From Paragonimus westermani (Eukaryota; Platyhelminthes; Trematoda; Plagiorchiida; Troglotrematidae): DNA of 64,000 bases. This document shows, one piece after another, positions 45,970 to 56,745 of the stretch; the stretch's first letter is position 1, and each line of letters opens with the position of its first letter. Under the pieces are notes generated by a model. It was not told where the DNA came from. It saw nothing but the letters and a program-made list of their open reading frames with translations, and made no database searches. A program made the translations under genes and the position numbers. The stretch is from positions 1 through 64,000 of the forward strand of contig QNGE01003746.1 of assembly GCA_008508345.1 (NCBI GenBank), written 5' to 3'.

Positions 45970-46266
45970 TGTTGGAACTGATCCAACAAAATACAACCCT
46001 GTCAGTTAGCACTATCGACAATCGATCGACAGTGAAAAGCCAAGTCTCAGCGCGTTGACTTCGTATATTATTACCGACCCTGGAAAATAGAGAGTACAGA
46101 GAGGCGCGTCAAGCTAGCGAGGCACGGAGCGAGTTGTGTGTTAGCCCCGGGACGGATGTTACAAATTGTGTAGCTTGACTAAAACAAAAGTAGGTACAAA
46201 ATCAAAATCATAGAAAATGTACAGATGAATGCGACTATCAAAATATCATTCATTATAGTCGCTACA
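45970..46266 (-). repeat. 5' LTR of gag-only element
   Basis: 297 bp, 296 of 297 identical to the other LTR. Followed on the minus strand by the tRNA-Trp-like primer-binding site. Confidence 0.95.
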
Positions 46267-47429
46267 GTATGCAAAGTTCCATAAGGTGTTCTTCGGGAAC
46301 ACCAAATGTAAGCAGGATCACTGAGAAAACATTTCGCGGTTTCATAAAAACTGGAAACTCACAAGAATGTACTATTGCATAGCCCAGAGTTTGGCAGAAA
46401 ACGTCAAATTGTTGTGGATCGTACACAGTCAGTTAACACCCCTATGCCTTATGTACCTTACTAGGCCCATACGCCTTGACCATGTAGCTGTAGCCAACAC
46501 CCAATGACAGCGAGGAAATATAAACCAAATTTCGAGATACCTGCGCACCTATATCAAGGAATATCGAATGGAAAGTATTAAAAAAAGGTAGCCTACAACT
46601 TATACGATGCATTTTTGTTAATCATTGGTTCCTTATTCCCTCTATCAACCAGATCACAAAACTTCAGCTATCTCCTCAACAGAGAGTCGGTATGCTTTCA
46701 TACAAAAATAATGGGAAAACTGGTATAAGGCGAGTGTTACGGCAAGTTTCAGTAAAATGGTACAAGTGAAAATCCCAAATGAAATGTGTGNCTTTGCTCG
46801 GTGTTGATAAGTGACACTACGCTTTGCTCTATTCTCCAAGCAAAATACATTACTCATCCTTGTTCTTACACCATCTACTTCGACCGTTTCCCTTACCCTT
46901 ATTTAGTGCGAGTTCTGTAAACTTCTAAATGCCAAAATTAGACATTTTTCTACCGTATTTTTCCCTGAGTAACTTACGATTCCCGTCGTTTCTCGATACA
47001 CGAGCAGTCGTTTTGCTCTGACCTAATCAATGACCGTTTGTTTGAGTGAGCTCAACACGTTTTATCGTCCACCATTGTTGATCGGTGCCTGGTTGTTGAG
47101 TTGTTGTACAGGCATTCACTTCCTTTGATTTTTGAGGATTTTCACATTCGAGGTGAAGTACTCAATTTCCTTGTACATTGATTCAATTAATACCGCATTA
47201 AATCCAGTTATTGCGAGCGCATTCTCGTCAACCGTTTCGAGGATAGATTATATCTGTCGTTGAATATTGAGAGGCATTTATTGGATCAACGGATTACGCG
47301 TAACTCGTTGTGAACTTGAATTGTTAGCAAACGATTCAATAGTACTCGAATTCCTCAAAGTCTGATTGAGACTTTTTGCACTCTAACAAGGACAAATCTG
47401 CGCGGGTAAGTCAAAATTTGGTTCACGTT
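46267..47429. other. Unassigned stretch left of the sense LINE
   Basis: No recognised gene. Contains an N at 46791. The sequence around 46744 (cagtaaaatggtacaa) resembles 33168 (tagtaaaatggtacaa), hinting at a shared dispersed repeat. The right end may include additional LINE 5' untranslated sequence. Confidence 0.3.
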
Positions 47430-47607
47430 TCCTTGCTCTCATTGTCCATTTATATTTTTGCTATTTTGGTGCTCAGTGCGTCAAAAAATTGTACACGATC
47501 ATTGCTATTCCTTGTCGAATAGCATAACTAATTGCGTATTGTATTATTCGTGTCCGATATTATCCGTACTATTTTCTAGCCTCCTTGCATATTACTCCTC
47601 CTTGTCG

Positions 47608-48843
47608 GCAATGACCCCTGTCGGATCTAGCAGTGCTGCGACCCAGCAGACACAGTCTGTAGCAACAAGCGTCTGCGACCGGTATGGATGTAAAATGTCC
47701 ACACAAAACGGCATGCGGTGCCACCAATATCAGAAGTGGCAGCACCTCAAGTGCACTAGTCTCAACGAATACCAGTAAAAACATCTAGCTTCCCCATCTC
47801 TCATTTACATCTGCATGAGTTGCAGGTTCAACGAAGGCCAAGGCATCGCTCCGCAGCTGACTGGTCTTACACGTACCACGTCAAGTGGAGGGACGCAGAA
47901 AATCTTCGACTGTAAACGCGGGGCTCTTCGTAGCTCTGTATCTCCTTCCACTTCTTCCGCGGGGAGTAAGTTAGAGGAGTACCAACAGACTCTGTCCGAA
48001 AAGAAACTGGAACCATACTCTCTGAATGAGTATATAGCGCTCGCTCTCCCTGGTGTTTCAACCACCAAGAAAGCAGTTGCCCTATCAACTGCACACATAG
48101 AGAAGGCGGCAGTAGAAATGAACGAAATAGCTCTCAGGGAAAAGAGAGTTGTTTTATGGGGCCGCTTCCCTACAACCTCTTTTCCAACCGAGCTAGCTAA
48201 ACAGCTTTAGGGGCTTCCTTCTCCCCGGATGCCACAAATCTGGTACTTGCGATTAGGCTGCGGGTCAAGAAAACCGAAACTTCACTTGACCTTTTGGTAA
48301 CTTTGTCAGCCATGCTCAGCCCCGAGGTAGTAATGGGAAAAACAGAAGCTTTGAAGTCCGTCAACGGCCATCTGAAAGACGTATCTTTCGATCGCTCCCG
48401 GCAGGAGAGAGCAACACGCGAAGAGCGGACTAAGACTAGGTCAAAAATATTGGCAGACTGAAGACTATCGTCGTAGTTTCTGCTCTCGAAGTATACCCTC
48501 AGACCCTGTTGTGGAAAGCGGAGTCACCGTCTGCCTGGTCGTTCCAACGACCGACTGCCCAGGCACAGACACCAGCACTGAGGGTACCGACACTGCGCAA
48601 AAACCGTCTCCAGAGTCACCTTCCCCGAAGCCCACCAAACTGCCCAACAGAAAACTCTTCTTCCCAAGAATTCGGAACGGGAGCAGTCTGCTGAGGCCGC
48701 CTCCTGCAGCTCAAAAAGCATTAATTTGGCCCACCCCTATGAATATTTCCTTCAGTAGCCTCATAACAGCGCCAATTGCCGCCTTCCAAACCCCGCGTTC
48801 AGCAAACGAAGAAGTCCAATTTCCCGTAGGTGAAAAATTCTAA
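47608..48843 (+). pseudogene. LINE ORF1, disrupted
   Basis: Starts MTPVGSSSAATQQTQ and has the zinc finger (CDRYGC, then MRCHQYQKW with the second Cys pair partly lost, then YICMSC). Colinear with the antisense ORF1 at 41979-43178 through ALPGVSTTKKAVALSTAH. A stop follows YQ near 47776, another after LAKQL near 48208, and several frame changes up to 48500, after which the proline-rich C-terminus (PSPKPTKLPNRKLFFPR) is readable to 48843. Confidence 0.8.
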
Positions 48844-48858
48844 ACACTCACCCAAGCA

Positions 48859-49571
48859 GTGGAATTTGACAGGGGTGCAGAGGTCGCAGGTGGTGGCGCC
48901 AAGAATGCTGATCAAACTCTCGGTAGGGTCGCCGGCCTACACACAGGCAGTGATGTCTCAACCACAGCATCGAGGGAGGGCCGTCAGAACAACTCGGAAG
49001 AACAGACCAAGTCCAGCTCCAAGACCCTCCTTAATTCTAGGACTTCTTTCCCAGGCTCTTCTCCATACCATCCTTTCTATTTTCTCGCGAAATCCAGTGA
49101 GGAAGTAGCTTTCAGATGCATGTATACCAACTGTCCGAGTCTGTTCAATAAGTTACCGGAAATCAGACAGTTAATTCGTAACACCCACACCCACATGTCC
49201 GCCTTCACGGAGACCTGGATTACAGGTGATGTCAGTGATAGTGAACTGAGTGTCCTGGGGTATTCAGTTTACCGGGCTGACTCTGCCCGAGGGAGAATGG
49301 GGGGTTCTGCAATTTTTCTTCAGCAGTGTCTCTCGACACCCACGGTTATTGGTGGCTTCCAGTTCTCTGACAAATGTGACGCTCTGTCGCTTCGACTACC
49401 ACTGCGTGGCCAAGACTTATCCCTAGTGGGGGTTATTCATCATTCTCCTTCATCAGACGTATCCGACGAAAACACCCCTCTGGCGAGCCTGAATAACTTC
49501 CTGGGCCTACAACGCTTTACTCATCTGCTTATTGTGGTTGACTTTAATGCACCCAAGATAAACTGGGCATA
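48859..49571 (+). pseudogene. LINE ORF2 start and endonuclease domain
   Basis: 237 codons. After a variable leader it reads YTNCPSLFNKLPEIRQLI, then AFTETWITGDVSDSE (the TETW motif with catalytic Glu), GVIHHSPSS (in place of the usual Y-R-P-P), and LLIVVDFNAPKINW (the DFN motif). These are the ordered motifs of the APE-like endonuclease that nicks target DNA. A TAA at 49570 ends it. The last part of the domain (LGHNDHSLLAF, with the catalytic SDH motif read as NDH) continues in frame-broken form to about 49800. Confidence 0.85.
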
Positions 49572-49908
49572 ATTTTCTCACCAGTATTGTGGGAGCGGAT
49601 TCTCGACTTCCTCATCGACGCTGATACGTCTGAAGGCGTGGTCACAGCACCTCACCGCCCCGACGCGACATCGTTTTGGTCAGATTCCCTCTGTGCTCGA
49701 CTGAGTTATCACTAATGAGAGCCACCTGGTAGACAGAGTGAGCATCAAGCCGCAACTTGGACACAATGACCACTCTCTGTTAGCCTTTGATCTTATCTGT
49801 AACTGGTTGCAACAACCAGCAAAAAGGTCCACGGTTCGAAACCTTAATCAGGCAAATTTTAACGACCGGTGAACCTACCTAGGTTCACTTCTTCCTGACC
49901 TGAACTCC

Positions 49909-51515
49909 GTGGACCAGAACTACCGTACGTTTCAAAGCGCAATTCAGAAAGCGGACGACTTATTTGTACCGCACAAACTGTGCATTTTCTCTCATCGGCC
50001 ACCCATTCCACGCAGGATACGTCATCTTCTCGACAACCGTTCCCAATTATTCGTGAAGTATAAGCTTACAGGAAACTCAGTGGACCTAAGCGCGTTACAC
50101 ATTCTCCGAAACAGGTGTAGGCGTGGAATCCGCGAACACACCAAACTCATAAAAGAGAAGATCCTCCACAGAGCCCGCTGAGACAAAAACTTATTTAAGC
50201 ATATGCGACGACTAAGAAAGAACAAACCTTCAGCTTTTTCTTCACGACTGCCCAACGAGGAGACTTCATCTAACCCCCTAGTTGTGGTCGAGTTATTCAG
50301 GGAGTCCCAGTCGGTAGTCTACAACGTCGCATTCCCTAGCTGGCATCCTGCACCACCGCTGCAAAATTTCAGGCAACCACTCGTGACCGCTGAGTTTTCT
50401 AAGCTAGATGTTGGAGACCTTTCACTCAAGGTTAATTCATACAGTGCAATGGGTCCTGATATGATCCATCCCAGAACACTCATGGAAGCAGCTGATAGTC
50501 TGACTTAACACCTTTATAACCTGTTCAAGCGAACGCTCCAGACTGACATTTGCCATAACGCATGGAAAGAGGCGACGGTCACGTCCATATTTAAAATGGG
50601 CGACCGGCACTCTCCGGCTAGCTATCGGCCAATAAGCCTTACTAACATCCCGTGCAAAATAATGGAGCGCCTACTAAAGCGCGCCATACTCATTCACTTT
50701 CTACCAAATAATCTTTTCTCTTCCACCCAGCGTGGCTTCCTTCCTAATCGGCCATGCGTAACAAACATGCTTACTTTCATGGATAATCTGAAGGAGGCCA
50801 AAGACAATGGCCTCATCTCTGATGCTATCATTTTTAATTTTTCCAAGGCTTTTGACCGTGTCCCACACGGCCCCCTGAAACACAAACTGGAAGCCTGTGA
50901 TGTTCAAGGAGAGGTTCTTTGCTGGATTGCCTCTTTTCTTGATAATAAAACTCTCAGAGTCAAGACCGGATCTGACCTTTTGTCTCCCTCTTTCGTTTCG
51001 GCGAGAGTTCCCCAAGGGTCAGTGCTGGGTCCTTTGTTATTCCTCGTCTAAATCAACGATCTTCCAAACAATATTTCCAGCGACGTCTTCTTATATGCAG
51101 ACGAACTAAAAATCTGGAATGCCACTGATCTCAGTGCATCACAAATTGATCTTGACGCAATCAAGCGCTGGTCTGACGATTGGAGCCTCCCAATAAATGA
51201 CAAAACGTGCTCACAGATCACTCGGTGGAGATTCTGGAAATGATTTCGATTCGTAGCGCAACTAGCACAGTAGATATGAAAATCGATCTGAAGAACGATC
51301 TGGGCGTCTGGATGTCTTCTAGCTTGTCCTTCACGTATCACCACGAGATGACTGCGAGAAAGGAAGTTGCCGTCCTTATGACGATTAAGCACACCTTCCC
51401 CCGCACAGACAAGAAAGCTTTTCAAACGCTTTACGGGATTTATATAAGACCGTTCCTCGAGTGTGCCAATCAGGTCGTGTATACCGGCCTGAAGAAAGAG
51501 ATATTAGCTGTTTAG
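49909..51515 (+). pseudogene. LINE ORF2 reverse transcriptase domain
   Basis: Readable across several frames. HLYNLFKRTLQ and SYRPISLTNIPCKIMER (block 0-1) come first, then FNFSKAFDRVPH (motif A, with Asn where the catalytic Asp belongs), VPQGSVLGPLLF (motif B, about 51010), and LYADELKIW (motif C, YADE in place of YADD, about 51095). Later the thumb DLGVWMSSSLSF. Stops at 50180, 50507, 51050 and elsewhere. Two of the three catalytic carboxylates are altered, so it is inactive even if frames were ignored. Confidence 0.88.
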
Positions 51516-51857
51516 CGTGTCCAGCGCGCGGCTACCAAGGTTGGCACGGGCCTGAGTAATGTTGCTTACGAGTCTCGACTCGAAATTCTTGGCCTGTACC
51601 CACTTGAACCTCGAGGACTTCTCGGTGATTTGGTACTCACACACCTCTTTAGAATAGGTCTCGTAGAACAGTTCTTCACTGTAGCGAATGGTGACGACCG
51701 GCAAGGAAATAATAGGAAGCTTTTCAAGCTTCGTCCCCGGTTCTTTCTTCGGCAGCAGTTCCTTTCTCACAGGGCCATTAACTATTGGAACAGCCTGCCT
51801 TCTGAGGTCAGCAGCAGCGTATTTGGGGATCGAACCCGTGTATCTCTGAATCGCTGA
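51516..51857 (+). pseudogene. LINE ORF2 C-terminus
   Basis: Frame with LEILGLYPLEPRG, LVEQFFTVANGDDRQ and INYWNSLPSEV, the characteristic C-terminal block of CR1/Jockey-like LINE proteins, ending at a stop at 51857. Confidence 0.85.
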
Positions 51858-51904
51858 AGGACGAATGAGAACGCTATCCATTCATGGAATTCCAGCTTTC
51901 TGCA

Positions 51905-53540
51905 AGAATGACGAAGTCGGACAATGTGGAAAGTGCCAACGGTCCTAACAATCATGGCGTTATCGAGGCTGATCCTGCCATCCGGGACGAGTGTTTTGCC
52001 ACCGGACGATCAAGCACTTCTTCACCAATCAAAGCTGCTGCAATGTCTCATGAACTATTCCTACTTTTGGACGAGAATCATTTGGATACTCACAACTACG
52101 GTGATGTCCCCCTCTCTATTATTCTTAATTCTTTGAAGCTTACGGACGACTCTTTCATGCCGAATGTTGTAAGTATTTACAATAACTTTCTTAATGATAG
52201 GGTCCCATCTGAACTGTGTGCTGCTCAGCATGATTGTTATTTGTTTGGGGCCCCTAGAACTAAGCAGGGATCCGGCTCAGGGGCAGTGATAGGGACGGTG
52301 GTGGCCCCATCGGAGAAGATGAAGGATGTGTCCAACTCCAGTGCTGTTTTGCTTAGCCTGCTTAATCGGGTTCTGATGAATGTTCCTAGTGAGGTTTCTG
52401 ATTATCTGTTATGGGACGAGCTGACCTTAAAGGCAGAGGAGCAAAAACCGAGACGTAGAGTGCTCGAACTTCATAAAAGATAGGGTAGAACAGTGAAATC
52501 AGAGCACGCCCCGACAGCCGGTATTAAGTTTAGTACACCATGTCACCGTGGTCAACCGAGGGCCTCCGAAACACACCCCTTCTGTTTAGACCCTGTCGAG
52601 TCGTTAGAGTGGGCTCTCAGATCTGTGGTTCTTGGAGCTAGTCTTCCGAAAATTGAGGTGGATAGTTTTGATGAGTCCCCGAAGATTTACTTTCACTTTC
52701 CCAGGAATTGTGAAGGTGACGTGGTAAATAAATGAAATGACGAAGGATCGAAGCTGCAGTATTGTCGTGGTAGGGCGAAAGAAGCAATTAAGCACTGTGC
52801 ACTCTTGCCAAAGGAACTCGGTTTTACAGTGGCTGTGAGAACTTTGCACCAGCAATTTGGCCGCCGACATGATATTATGCAAGCGGTAAATAAGGAGGTT
52901 TTCATGGGTCCTAAGTTAGTCGCTGGCGACGTTGATGGCTTGCGTGGGCTAGCTAGTCAAATGAAAGGCCGTCAGGCGATGTTAATGCTGTTAGATTACG
53001 GTGCAGATCTTAACTGCACAAAAAACTCATCAAAGCAGTTGAGCGATTGCCTCACCACCTGCAGAAAAGATGGGCAGAGGTTGTCGAGAGCATAACGGAG
53101 TGCGGGATGAGACCTAATTTTGGCGATTTGTGACATTTTGTGGAGAGAAGAGTGGCTGTCAGCGCTAGTCAGTATGGTCAGTTGGCTGCTCGCTCAGAAA
53201 GCAGGACAAGCAACTCATCCTCTGGACATTCTGGAATCAGATACACGAGGTGCAACGTCGAAGTAGGTGTGCCTTATGAGAAGGTGAACTTGAGGTGTCC
53301 GGTTTGTAAGGGTAATCACGATATATCCGATTGCGGTTGGTTCAGCAGTCAGTCCTTGGAGCAACGCAAAGCAATGCTGAAGAACATCGGACGCTGTTTT
53401 GTTTGCCCGAAAGCGAACCTTGTGGCCAGGTTATTTAGAGTACAGATTTACTGTACGGTATCGGGTTGTGGTCGACGCCATCATACGTTGGTTCATGTGG
53501 ATAAGTCCGAACTGGATGAGGAAGAGACGACAAGATAATC
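51905..53540 (+). pseudogene. BEL/Pao gag, copy 1
   Basis: Likely start ATG51908 (MTKSDNVESANG). 192 codons are open, then a stop at 52481. The next frame has LPKIEVDSFDESPKIYFHF, the DUF1759 signature of BEL gag, with a stop at 52733. Then CRGRAKEAIKHCALLP and MQAVNKEVFMGPKLVAGDVD in another frame. The knuckle region CPVCKGNHDISDCGWF, RCFVCPKAN and GCGRRHHTLVHVD (53297-53510) supplies the Cys/His clusters that bind RNA. At least three breaks. Confidence 0.82.
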
Positions 53541-53543
53541 TTT

Positions 53544-53910
53544 GTGCGGCGCTCCGTCCAATGTAAACGGCGTGTTTCCAGGATTCGTCCCGAGCAGGTT
53601 GGTTGGCCCGGAAGCGTCGATGACAACGTATGCCTTTCTGACACTACATTGCTCGACGAACCCATTGCAAGGAAAATTGGTTTGCAGGAACAGCCTTTCC
53701 AGATGATGTCCCGTATTCTACGCAGAACTTCTGCAACCTCATGCAATAAGGTATCCGTTGAGTTGCAATCGTTGGATCAGGAGCATTCCATCACAGCTAA
53801 TTCAGTTTGTACCGTGAAACAACTGCCGCTGACTCAAGCTGACGTTGTCCGCCAGCCAGAATTAGATAGATGGACTCACCTGAGGGATGTTTTTTCAAGA
53901 GGTTAACTAG
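53544..53910 (+). pseudogene. BEL/Pao protease region, copy 1
   Basis: Reads DTTLLDEPIARKIGLQEQPF (the segment just after the catalytic D-x-G-S-D-T, whose first residues are damaged), and KVSVELQSLD further on, colinear with the protease at 58690 in copy 2. Confidence 0.7.
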
Positions 53911-54560
53911 AACCGGCGTGGGGATTTTGATAGGATGCGATATCCCTGAAGCTCTCTGGGTGCTGGAGCAGAGACTGGGCAGTATCAGTGAATCTTATTC
54001 GAATAAGACCATTCTCCGTTGGAGCCCCTGAGGTCCATATCGCACGGAAGCCCTGAATGAACAATGTGTAAACCTCATTGGAGTACGTCCGATCTCGTTG
54101 GTTGGTCCGATCCGAAGGATGTATGAGTTGGATTTCACTGACGGATGCACTTCGGAGGACAAATAGCCTTCTGTAGAGTACAGGCCAGCATGAAATATGA
54201 CTGAGAGCAGTGTGATGCTCAAGCACGATCACTCTCAGATGGGTTTACCGTGGGGACAAGATAGATGGGTATTACACAACAGTAAGGAGAGGACTGAGAA
54301 ACGCCTTGCTACGTTGAAGGAATGGTTTATTCGAGACCCGAGACTAAGCGCCGGTTACTCGGCCGTGATACTGGAGCATATCAGGAAGGGACACATAACT
54401 AAGAGTGTTACGGCTATGGCATGGAGATGGTGCTTGCCACACCATCCCGTAGTTAACCTGAATAAGCTCGGTGAGATACGGATACTTTTCGATTGTGACG
54501 CTGAACACCGGGATTTGTCTCACCAATTTATTACCCCAGGATCCGGATCTGAATAACATT
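53911..54560 (+). pseudogene. BEL/Pao RT N-terminal part, copy 1
   Basis: Begins GILIGCDIPEALWVLE, then after frame changes HDHSQMGLPWGQDRWVLHNS and YSAVILEHIRKGHITK, then RWCLPHHPVVNLNKLGEIRI and LFDCDAEHRD. This is the BEL/Pao pattern leading into RT motif A. The YVDD-containing part is absent. Confidence 0.8.
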
Positions 54561-54693
54561 ATGTTAGGAATGTTTATTCACCCTCGTAAATACCCGGTCG
54601 AAGTCTCCTCTTCTACAAGTGAGAGTTTTGTGTCGTGACCGAGGTGCGTTAGGTTTTCTTTGGTGGGGTTCTGAATCCCTTAAATGACCACCA

Positions 54694-55503
54694 GTGACTC
54701 ACGAGCTGAATGTCCACCCCCTCGGAATGACATCGTTGACATTTTTTGCTATTCTCACATTACAAAAGGAGCACAATCGAGTGCATTGGGAAGCTTGGTT
54801 GGATGATGTCAAATCCATAGACTGCGCGGTATTATCCAGGTGCGTTGTGCGAGGACTTTCGTCAGTAAACCATGTAGAATTGCATATTTTCTGTGATGCG
54901 TCGGTGGTCATTTACGGGGCGGCGGGCTATCTAAGGGTGGTTGACTCAAATAATAGTATTCGTCGCCGCTTTCCGATTAAAAAATCTAGAAGGATCCCGA
55001 GGGAGGCGGTTACGATAACAAGGCTGGAGCTCTCGGCTGCCATTCTATCATCCGAGTTTATGTATTTCATCATTGGTTAATTGAAAACTCCAGTAAGTAA
55101 CGTTTTACTACGTACAGATTCTACAGTAATGTTGCGACACTTACAGAACACTTCATCGCGTTTTGCAACTCTCGTTGTCAATCTTTTAGAACTCATCCAC
55201 GACCCTACTGCTGTCTCACAATGGAGGCATGTTCCCTCAGAATTAAATCCGGTCGATGTGACATCTAAGGTGGTGTCACAGGCCTTGACCAAGGAGATGA
55301 ACCTCTGGTTAAGTGATCCCCGCTTCCCGCTGAACCCAAAAGAACGGTGGTCAAAAATACAAACCTTGCGTTTGTTGAAGAAAGACTCCGAAATTAGGTG
55401 CACTCGTGTGACTGCCACGAAATCAGACTTCAATTTCGTACTGAACCGGCTGATACCGAGGAACTCTAGTTGGACTAAGTTACTGCGGGCCATCGCTTGG
55501 TAA
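54694..55503 (+). pseudogene. BEL/Pao RNase H and linker, copy 1
   Basis: VELHIFCDASVVIYGAAGYL carries the first RNase H Asp (FCDAS). After an in-frame TAA at 55078 the next segment, LRTDSTVMLRHLQNTSSRF, carries the DSxxxL motif, then WRHVPSELNPVDVTSK (P-x-E-x-N-P-A-D-x-x-S type). Then the W-L-S-D-P linker toward integrase. One stop apart from this, it is nearly readable. Confidence 0.8.
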
Positions 55504-55559
55504 TAACGTTACGTTAGCTTTGTGTCCGTGATGATTTGCGCTAGATAGGACGCGTTAAT

Positions 55560-55925
55560 TAGAGCAGGAACCCTTCGTACGTCCGAAATCAATACCTCTT
55601 GCCTAAAACTAATAAAGCTCGCGCAAGAGCGCAAGTTTTCCAAGGAACTCAGAATCCCAGGATCGTTTACCATAAATTCTCTTAAGATAGGTAGACTTGA
55701 AAGGTTGCGGCCAGCGTTGATAGATGGAGCACTGTACCTTGGTGGTAGAATCCGACCAGACAGTAATGACGGTGTAAAGCTGTTGATTATTCCTAGTCAC
55801 GGCGCTGTCACAAGCCTTTTGATACGACACTATCACGAATCCGGAGGGTACATGGGGTGCCTCGCATGTACTTGCCAGCATCAGAAGGCAGTTTTGGATT
55901 TTGAAAGATATGGCGGCTGTTAAAC
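55560..55925 (+). pseudogene. BEL/Pao integrase N-terminal zinc region, copy 1
   Basis: LYLGGRIRPDSND, then ILIPSHGAVTSLLIRHYHESGGYMG-type order (GAVTSLLIRHYHESGGY is visible) and CLACTC: the H-H-C-C zinc-binding N-terminal module preceded by the GGRIR motif of BEL integrases. The catalytic core is not found downstream. Confidence 0.75.
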
Positions 55926-56239
55926 GAGTGTTAGGTGAGTGCTGTCACTGTAAAAATGGTTTGAGCTAAGCAGTGAACTCAAACGATGGGGTCAATTCCG
56001 TCGATGAGAGCGTTAACGGACGGTTACCCAATCAGGTACTGTGGGGTGGATTATTATTTCGGCCCATTCAAGGTGCGTATAGGAAGGAGCGAGCAGACTT
56101 GGAGCTAAAACGAAGGCCACGACAACTGGACCAGTGTATGTTGACAGACAGGCTATCGAATTAGGGAGTTAATTGGTATTTCAATCCTCCGGGTGCAGGT
56201 TATCGTGGCGGGGCCTGAGAAAGAATGATCTAAACATCA

Positions 56240-56745
56240 AGACGAGTTTTGTCTTCGGTAACACAGCAACAGGTAATGAGTGAAGAGTCGCTTAGCACCT
56301 ACAAGGTGGAAGTTGAACGAACCGCCTATGATAGACCACTCCTGTCTGTTTACGATGATCCAGATAGTTCCCAGGTACTTCGTCCTAATGATTTGCTGCT
56401 GTTGTGCTTGAATATAGGCCCAAGTACAGATGAGACGACATTGTGTGAGCGTTACACCAAGGGCTGGGGACAAGCACAGCACTTATCTAATGTGTTTTAG
56501 AAAAAATGGTGGCGTGAATCCCTACCGCTGTTGCAGACTACACTTGAGTGGCTGTGGGCCTCGGGTGATCTTCAAGTGGGCGATGTACTTCTTCACGAGA
56601 GTTGTTTGGCCCTACGGTATAAACACCGAGGTATTTCCTGGTGACGACAGACATGGACGCCAGGTGTCTGTGAGAACTTTATATGGCACTGTAAGACGGG
56701 ACATCAGATCACTCTGTTTTTTAGAAGCGTCCTCAGAGTGACACC
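56240..56745 (+). pseudogene. BEL/Pao integrase C-terminal domain, copy 1
   Basis: VERTAYDRPLLSVYDDP and LRPNDLLLL lead to WGQAQHLSNVFW and then VFPGDDRHGRQVSVRTLYG and TVRRDIRSLCFLEAS. This is the region including the R-P-L-T and W-x-x-x-Q-xx-xx-FW motifs plus the C-terminal domain (DUF5641). One frameshift near 56500. Confidence 0.82.

Larger units (their letters stand above)
43489..46266 (-). mobile_element. Gag-only Ty3/gypsy-like LTR retrotransposon
   Basis: Two 297-bp LTRs enclose 2.18 kb. Minus orientation is shown by the primer-binding site and polypurine tract. On the minus strand, two bases after the 5' LTR, comes TGGTGAGCCCGA, one base different from the complement of the tRNA-Trp 3' end, as in CsRn1-type elements. 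Just before the 3' LTR is GGGGGAGAGCTA. Flanking 4-mers are gcat and gtat (one mismatch). Internal coding is limited to a broken gag; protease, RT and integrase are not detectable. It must have depended on enzymes from elsewhere. Confidence 0.85.
47430..51880 (+). mobile_element. Full-length but defective CR1-like LINE
   Basis: Contains one 5' monomer (about 47440-47600), a broken ORF1 (47608-48843), and a broken ORF2 with endonuclease and reverse transcriptase (48859-51857). Nearly 4.5 kb, the usual size for this type. Stops occur in every domain. Related fragments lie at 37080-37760, 39214-39300 and 41798-43335. The 3' end is not marked by a visible tail before BEL/Pao sequence begins at about 51905. 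Confidence 0.85.
51905..56745 (+). mobile_element. BEL/Pao retrotransposon copy 1, defective
   Basis: Ordered gag (DUF1759 type and zinc knuckles), protease, RT N-terminal part, RNase H, integrase N-terminal zinc region and integrase C-terminal domain. The order fits BEL/Pao. The RT catalytic part (between about 54560 and 54700) and the integrase core (about 55925-56240) are missing. No LTR could be found at the left edge, where LINE sequence directly precedes it. Confidence 0.82.
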
